Shown here piece after piece: positions 53,532 to 53,574 of a DNA stretch of 53,574 nucleotides. Made by a program: the position numbers and the translations under genes. The first letter of the stretch is position 1; every line of letters begins with the position of its first letter. This DNA is from B16-G9 sp964400655 (lineage in GTDB: Bacteria; Bacteroidota; Bacteroidia; Bacteroidales; F082), in contig CAYNVN010000107.1 of assembly GCA_964400655.1 (NCBI GenBank), positions 1 to 53,574 of the forward strand. Reading direction: 5' to 3'. Below the pieces are notes generated by a model that did no database searches, was not told the DNA's origin, and saw only the letters and a list, made by a program, of their open reading frames with translations.

Positions 53532-53574
53532 TGGTTCAAGGTTTGAATGTTCAAAGTTTGGAGGTTTGAGGTTT

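Larger units (their letters stand above)
53226..53574. other. Intergenic region at right window edge, repeat-rich
   Basis: The left half (53226-53390) is AT-rich and should hold the porin operon promoter; the nearest match to the minus-strand -7 box, in the CAAAATAA stretch just upstream of 53260, has one mismatch. The right half is short tandem repeats, listed separately. No gene is seen. Confidence 0.55.

Overview
The window is chromosomal DNA of a Bacteroidota bacterium, most likely of the order Bacteroidales or Marinilabiliales. Four things support this. Many upstream regions carry the Bacteroidota -7 box TAnnTTTG, once with a -33 TTTG 19 bases away. Several lipoproteins carry charged residues just after the lipid cysteine, like Bacteroidota surface-export signals. 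Family content fits: GlyRS of the single-chain type, porin O/P, DUF5916, PbpC with alpha-2-macroglobulin, and a glycine-lipid-type acyltransferase pair. Ribosome binding sites are mostly weak, as usual in this phylum. I see no rRNA, tRNA, CRISPR array, phage or insertion sequence. Housekeeping and envelope genes are mixed, and most coding sequence after about 19.4 kb is on the minus strand.

Layout. 0.3-5.5 kb: a multiheme cytochrome lipoprotein (minus), divergent from a POT peptide transporter and a YhcC-type radical SAM protein. 5.6-11.4 kb (minus): ornithine carbamoyltransferase of ArcB type, glycyl-tRNA synthetase, a DUF3298 protein, a GT2-DUF2062 fusion and a secreted NUC-type nuclease. 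11.6-19.4 kb (plus): M16 protease, a two-gene acyltransferase set resembling glycine/ornithine lipid synthesis, YihA GTPase, and a CBM9/DUF5916 protein. 19.4-27.5 kb (minus): PbpC and a thioester-containing alpha-2-macroglobulin lipoprotein. 27.6-33.0 kb (minus): a probable four-gene unit of prolyl-tRNA editing protein, arginine deiminase, GT-C glycosyltransferase and LigA. 33.2-34.6 kb (plus): Mrp and NifU-type Fe-S carrier proteins. 34.7-45.8 kb (minus): TPR protein and outer-membrane barrel, then a D15-type barrel, a DUF218-DUF1684 fusion, a hybrid histidine kinase and an NtrC-type regulator. 45.8-46.16 kb: a palindrome-rich intergenic repeat. 46.2-47.8 kb: a DASS transporter. 47.9-53.2 kb (minus): a compact six-gene run closed by a hairpin.

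The most unusual part is that last run: porin O/P, a lamin-tail-domain lipoprotein, an SdiA-regulated/YjiK-like propeller lipoprotein, two mutually paralogous proteins of about 210 residues, and a canonical CYTH triphosphatase-like protein. By eye the two paralogues align with the CYTH core but lack the N-terminal ExExK signature. I propose an uncharacterised envelope-to-cytoplasm module for a phosphorylated or polyanionic substrate; this is inference. Other points of interest are the physically split arginine deiminase pathway genes, the receiver-headed histidine kinase in a run with outer-membrane proteins, and several families of short intergenic repeats.
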